A DNA stretch of 64,000 bases from PALSA-270 sp963770915 (GTDB lineage: Bacteria; Acidobacteriota; Terriglobia; Terriglobales; Acidobacteriaceae). The number at the start of each line of letters is the position of its first letter. Within the stretch, counting starts at the first letter, position 1. The position numbers and the translations under genes were made by a program. A model generated the notes under the pieces. The model worked only from the letters and a program-made list of their open reading frames with translations. It searched no databases and was not told the DNA's origin. Shown here piece after piece: positions 61,902 through 64,000 of the stretch. The DNA lies in NCBI GenBank assembly GCA_963770915.1, contig CAVYRG010000001.1, positions 620,001-684,000 on the forward strand, in the 5' to 3' direction.

Positions 61902-62292
61902 CGGCCCTGCGACGATTGACGCAATGCACTTCCCCCTCATTCAAAAAGTCCTCAGAACCCAAGATGAACTCTTCTTGACCGATGCCAGGCGAGAACCCGA
62001 GTGGCGCACCCTGACCGGGGTAACTGAAGCACACTCGTGGATGTGCGTTCGCTTGATTGCCTCGCGCCGAATTTTGGGATTGCTCTGCGTGGGTCACTCC
62101 ACTCCCGACAGGTTCACTCAGGAACATCTACGCCTTGCCAAGTCGCTCGCAATTCCGGCCGCGGCGGCGATCCAGAACGCACGTCTTTACGAGTGCGCTA
62201 AGATCTATGGGGCGGAACTGGAACAGCGCACATCGGATCTGGAGGAAATCCAGACCGTGCTGCAACGCTTCCATGGTGGGCGCCTCTGCTGA
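61902..62292 (+). pseudogene. GAF-domain sensor remnant
   Basis: In another frame from the helicase remnant and beginning where that stops, this fragment encodes a GAF domain: SWMCVRLIASRRILGLLCVG, then FTQEHLRLAKSLAIPAAAAI and QNARLYECAKIYGAELEQRT, ending in a short coiled coil. It matches the interior of multi-domain histidine kinases, with neither start nor kinase domain. Confidence 0.75.
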
Positions 62293-62477
62293 AGAGACGC
62301 ATAAACCCAATGCAGGCAATGGGTTCGCGAGAGGCTCAAAATCGCGATGAAAATTGCTGCAAGATTCTTCGCCTCATGCTAATGTGAAGTTATGAAGCGC
62401 CTGCTTCAATTTCGATCGTCATTACGACTCAGTCCATCCCGACTGAGTTATTAACTCCTGCACAATTTATAGCTTTT

Positions 62478-62552
62478 AGGCCCGTGGCGGAACTGGCATA
62501 CGCAGCTGCCTCAAGAGCAGCCCTTTTGTGGGTTCAAATCCCACCGGGCCTA
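62478..62552 (+). tRNA. tRNA-Leu(CAA), short variable loop
   Basis: Acceptor AGGCCCG/CGGGCCT, leucine-like D arm (GCGGAACTGGCATACGC), anticodon arm GCTGC-CTCAAGA-GCAGC with anticodon CAA, T arm GTGGG-TTCAAAT-CCCAC, discriminator A and encoded CCA (62553-62555). Only six bases (CCTTTT) lie between the anticodon and T stems, whereas bacterial tRNA-Leu normally has a long variable arm. Confidence 0.85.
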
Positions 62553-62583
62553 CCAAAATTCTGTCGTTCTTTGAAAATTCAAC

Positions 62584-62682
62584 GGAGAGTGGGCCGGACG
62601 GTAAGGCAGCAGGTCTGCTAGCCGTCATTGTTAAACCCAGGCTCTCGCAAGAGGCTAACGGGTTCAACTCCCGTACTCTCCG
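62584..62682 (+). tRNA. tRNA-Ser(GCT)-like, defective anticodon stem
   Basis: Acceptor GGAGAGT/ACTCTCC, D arm GCC...GGC, T arm ACGGG-TTCAACT-CCCGT, discriminator G, CCA at 62683-62685 and a variable-arm hairpin GCTCTC-GCAA-GAGGC. The loop CTGCTAG gives anticodon GCT, but the flanking CAGGT and CCGTC pair at only two of five positions. About a dozen extra bases precede the variable hairpin. It may be decayed or fold unconventionally. Confidence 0.6.
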
Positions 62683-62688
62683 CCATGC

Positions 62689-62774
62689 GGAAGGTACTGC
62701 TGAATGGCCGGCAACTGGTCCTGAAAACCGGGGCATCGTGATGAGCGATGGGCGTTCGATTCGTCTACCTTCCG
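62689..62774 (+). tRNA. tRNA-Ser(TGA)
   Basis: Acceptor GGAAGGT/ACCTTCC, anticodon arm CTGGT-CCTGAAA-ACCGG with anticodon TGA, long variable arm (GCATCG...CGATG), discriminator G and CCA at 62775-62777. The T stem has two G-T pairs. It starts three bases after the previous tRNA's CCA. Confidence 0.85.
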
Positions 62775-62782
62775 CCAAGTTT

Positions 62783-62870
62783 GCACAGGTGCGTGAGCCC
62801 GGCCGAAACGGACCGGCTGTAACCCGGTTTCCCCGAGTGGGACGCGGAGGTTCAAATCCTCCCCTGTGCA
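62783..62870 (+). tRNA. tRNA-Tyr(GTA)
   Basis: Acceptor GCACAGG/CCTGTGC, anticodon arm ACCGG-CTGTAAC-CCGGT with anticodon GTA, class II variable arm (CCCC...GGG), T arm GGAGG-TTCAAAT-CCTCC, discriminator A, CCA at 62871-62873. Confidence 0.88.
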
Positions 62871-62877
62871 CCAGAGT

Positions 62878-62951
62878 GCCAGCGTGCGCGAATTGGAATA
62901 GCGGCCTGTCTTAGAAACAGGTGTTTGAGAGTTCGAATCTCTCCGCTGGCA
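62878..62951 (+). tRNA. tRNA-Leu(TAG), short variable loop
   Basis: Acceptor GCCAGCG/CGCTGGC, anticodon arm CCTGT-CTTAGAA-ACAGG with anticodon TAG, T arm GAGAG-TTCGAAT-CTCTC, discriminator A, CCA at 62952-62954. As with the CAA gene, the variable region is only five bases (TGTTT). Confidence 0.85.
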
Positions 62952-63024
62952 CCAAGTATTCAATGGAATACCGCCAATGTCCTGGTAGTAGTCGAAGCAT
63001 TTGGATGGCTCCTTGGCGTTATAT

Positions 63025-63651
63025 CTAGCTCTTGCGCCGGAGGGGATCACCGAACACGTTCATGGCCAAGCAGTGTAAGGGCGAATCGCCAAGCCTCTGC
63101 TCAACCTCTTTATTTGCCAGGAACGTAGCCTCCATGGCTGTCTTGCCGGCAGTCCACTCCCGGAGGAAGGTCGGCAGCCAGTGCGGCGGAACCGAGACAT
63201 TTATAGGCCAAGGAGACGCGATGACCGTTGAACAGCCTTGGTTTAACAGTTCTTTGACAAGTCCCACCGTCGTTTCCCCCGTTGGATGAGAATCTATCCT
63301 GCCACCACTGCAGACGAACAATATGACTAAAGATGAACCCTTGACTGCACTAGCAAGCGTGGCGGGATACACAGCCAGGTCAGCATCATCCGAAACCCGC
63401 TGAATAAAACGGCCCTCTGGAAGAATGCCCCCGTGGGCAGCTACTACAACCAACTCTGCATTATTCAGATCTTCTGGGAGCGAGGCGCCTGTGTTCAGGC
63501 TAATTTGATGTTCATTGAAGGTGTCGCGCAGACGATCTGCAACCATGCCAAGTGTCGCGCCTTTACCTTCTTCAGTTTCGATAGATATCCAGGCTTTTCT
63601 GAGATTGCTCCTTGGTACCAAAGATTTACGGGCTTGCCACAACCATGACAT
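63025..63651 (-). pseudogene. CHAT-domain (caspase-like protease) C-terminal part
   Basis: About 208 residues from an in-frame ATG at 63649-63651; the frame continues to 63921, but that part is antisense to a receptor fragment. The CHAT dyad is visible: His in ELVVVAAHGG and Cys in VILFVCSGGR, with the late motifs STVIASPWPINV and CLAMNVFGDPLRR. CHAT proteases usually form the C-terminal effector of longer proteins (TPR or defence-associated), so this looks like a truncated gene cut at ~63650. It could still be an autonomous short protein. Confidence 0.7.
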
Positions 63652-64000
63652 CGAAGGTGTACACCATTCAAGACTCGCTACGCAAACATCGCGCCACGGA
63701 TGGGGATCGCCTACCAACTTTCGCAAAGCCAGGAGTGGCCGACAGTCCTTCGCGGCGGGTTTGGAGTCTTTTATGATTTGGCGACCTCGGAGTTCGGAAA
63801 CCTCTTGGTAAATCACGCCTACCCATTTGGAGCGAGCCAGGTCAACTGCTGCTTTACCGATACGTTCCCCCTCACGGCAGCGGCTGCCGCCCCGCCTCCG
63901 ATCACTGTCGCCGGACTTCAAACCGGCCTACTGACAGCTTTTGATCCGAAGCTGAATCTGCCCTATACGCTGCAATGGAATCTTGCCCTTGAGCAAGGAT
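63649..64000 (+). pseudogene. TonB-dependent receptor (Oar-like) fragment, open at right edge
   Basis: The plus frame after an in-frame TGA (63646-63648) encodes barrel sequence of an Oar-like receptor: TRYANIAPRMGIAYQLSQ, then TVLRGGFGVFYDLATSEFGN, FGASQVNCCF and LNLPYTLQWNLALEQG, running past position 64000. There is no signal, regulatory or plug domain in front; instead the sequence switches to the CHAT fragment on the other strand. The gene is therefore truncated at its 5' side, unless the junction is an assembly artefact. Confidence 0.8.

Noticed and set aside
62476..63050. Minus-strand open frames rich in GFEPT-like motifs
   Set aside because: They lie antisense to the tRNA genes; such 'GFEPT' proteins are a well-known artefact of translating tRNAs.
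63652..63921. N-terminal extension of the CHAT protein
   Set aside because: The open frame continues on the minus strand, but this part is the reverse complement of clear TonB-receptor barrel sequence, so it is unlikely to be true CHAT protein.

Overview
The window most likely comes from an Acidobacteriota genome, probably a soil member of the Terriglobia type. This is inferred from gene style. There is a ~1,190-residue Oar-like TonB-dependent receptor with an N-terminal carboxypeptidase-regulatory domain, and a second receptor fragment of the same kind at the right edge. There are very large multiheme cytochromes, Tat-exported glycoside hydrolases and moderately high GC. No rRNA or other taxonomic marker is present.

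Layout. (1) 1-2124, minus strand: a small operon of a bicupin, an A/B-barrel protein and an SMP-30/gluconolactonase-like lipoprotein cut by the left edge. (2) 2841-11836, plus strand: an electron-transfer operon. It holds a Cyc2-like fused monoheme cytochrome-porin, a blue-copper cupredoxin, an iron-sulfur/FAD NAD(P) oxidoreductase, a Rieske protein, a split cytochrome b (b6 plus subunit IV), an octaheme cytochrome c and a monoheme lipoprotein. (3) 12133-24350, minus strand, convergent with the former: a second redox operon with a carboxypeptidase-regulatory membrane protein, a 23-heme and a 34-heme cytochrome, an AMIN-domain beta-barrel protein, an exported protein, a membrane cytochrome b and a membrane-anchored ferredoxin/FAD oxidoreductase. 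Regions 2 and 3 form a ~21.5 kb island that looks built to move electrons between the inner membrane and the cell exterior.

(4) 24.4-25.3 kb: decayed genes (a LytTR response-regulator tail and a tyrosine-recombinase tail). (5) 25348-36142, minus strand: an eleven-gene L-fucose operon with mutarotase, two SDR dehydrogenases, a lactonase carrying a one-base frameshift, an FAH-family hydrolase, a GH29 fucosidase, a FucP-type permease, two zinc dehydrogenases, an RbsD/FucU-like protein and an aldo/keto reductase. A LacI regulator is divergent from it at 36476. (6) 37742-61330: a glycan-degradation locus with GH36, GH31, a TPR protein, a TonB receptor, a PA14-containing GH31, GH2, GH43, GH95 and a PA14-containing GH3. 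Together with the fucose operon this set matches the side-chain and backbone sugars of fucosylated xyloglucan. Putative LacI-type operators recur near its promoters.

(7) 61.5-64.0 kb: helicase and GAF remnants, a tight array of five tRNA genes all of class II isotypes (Leu, Ser, Ser, Tyr, Leu), a CHAT-protease tail, and an abrupt switch to a TonB-receptor fragment on the opposite strand. This is a scarred integration-type region.
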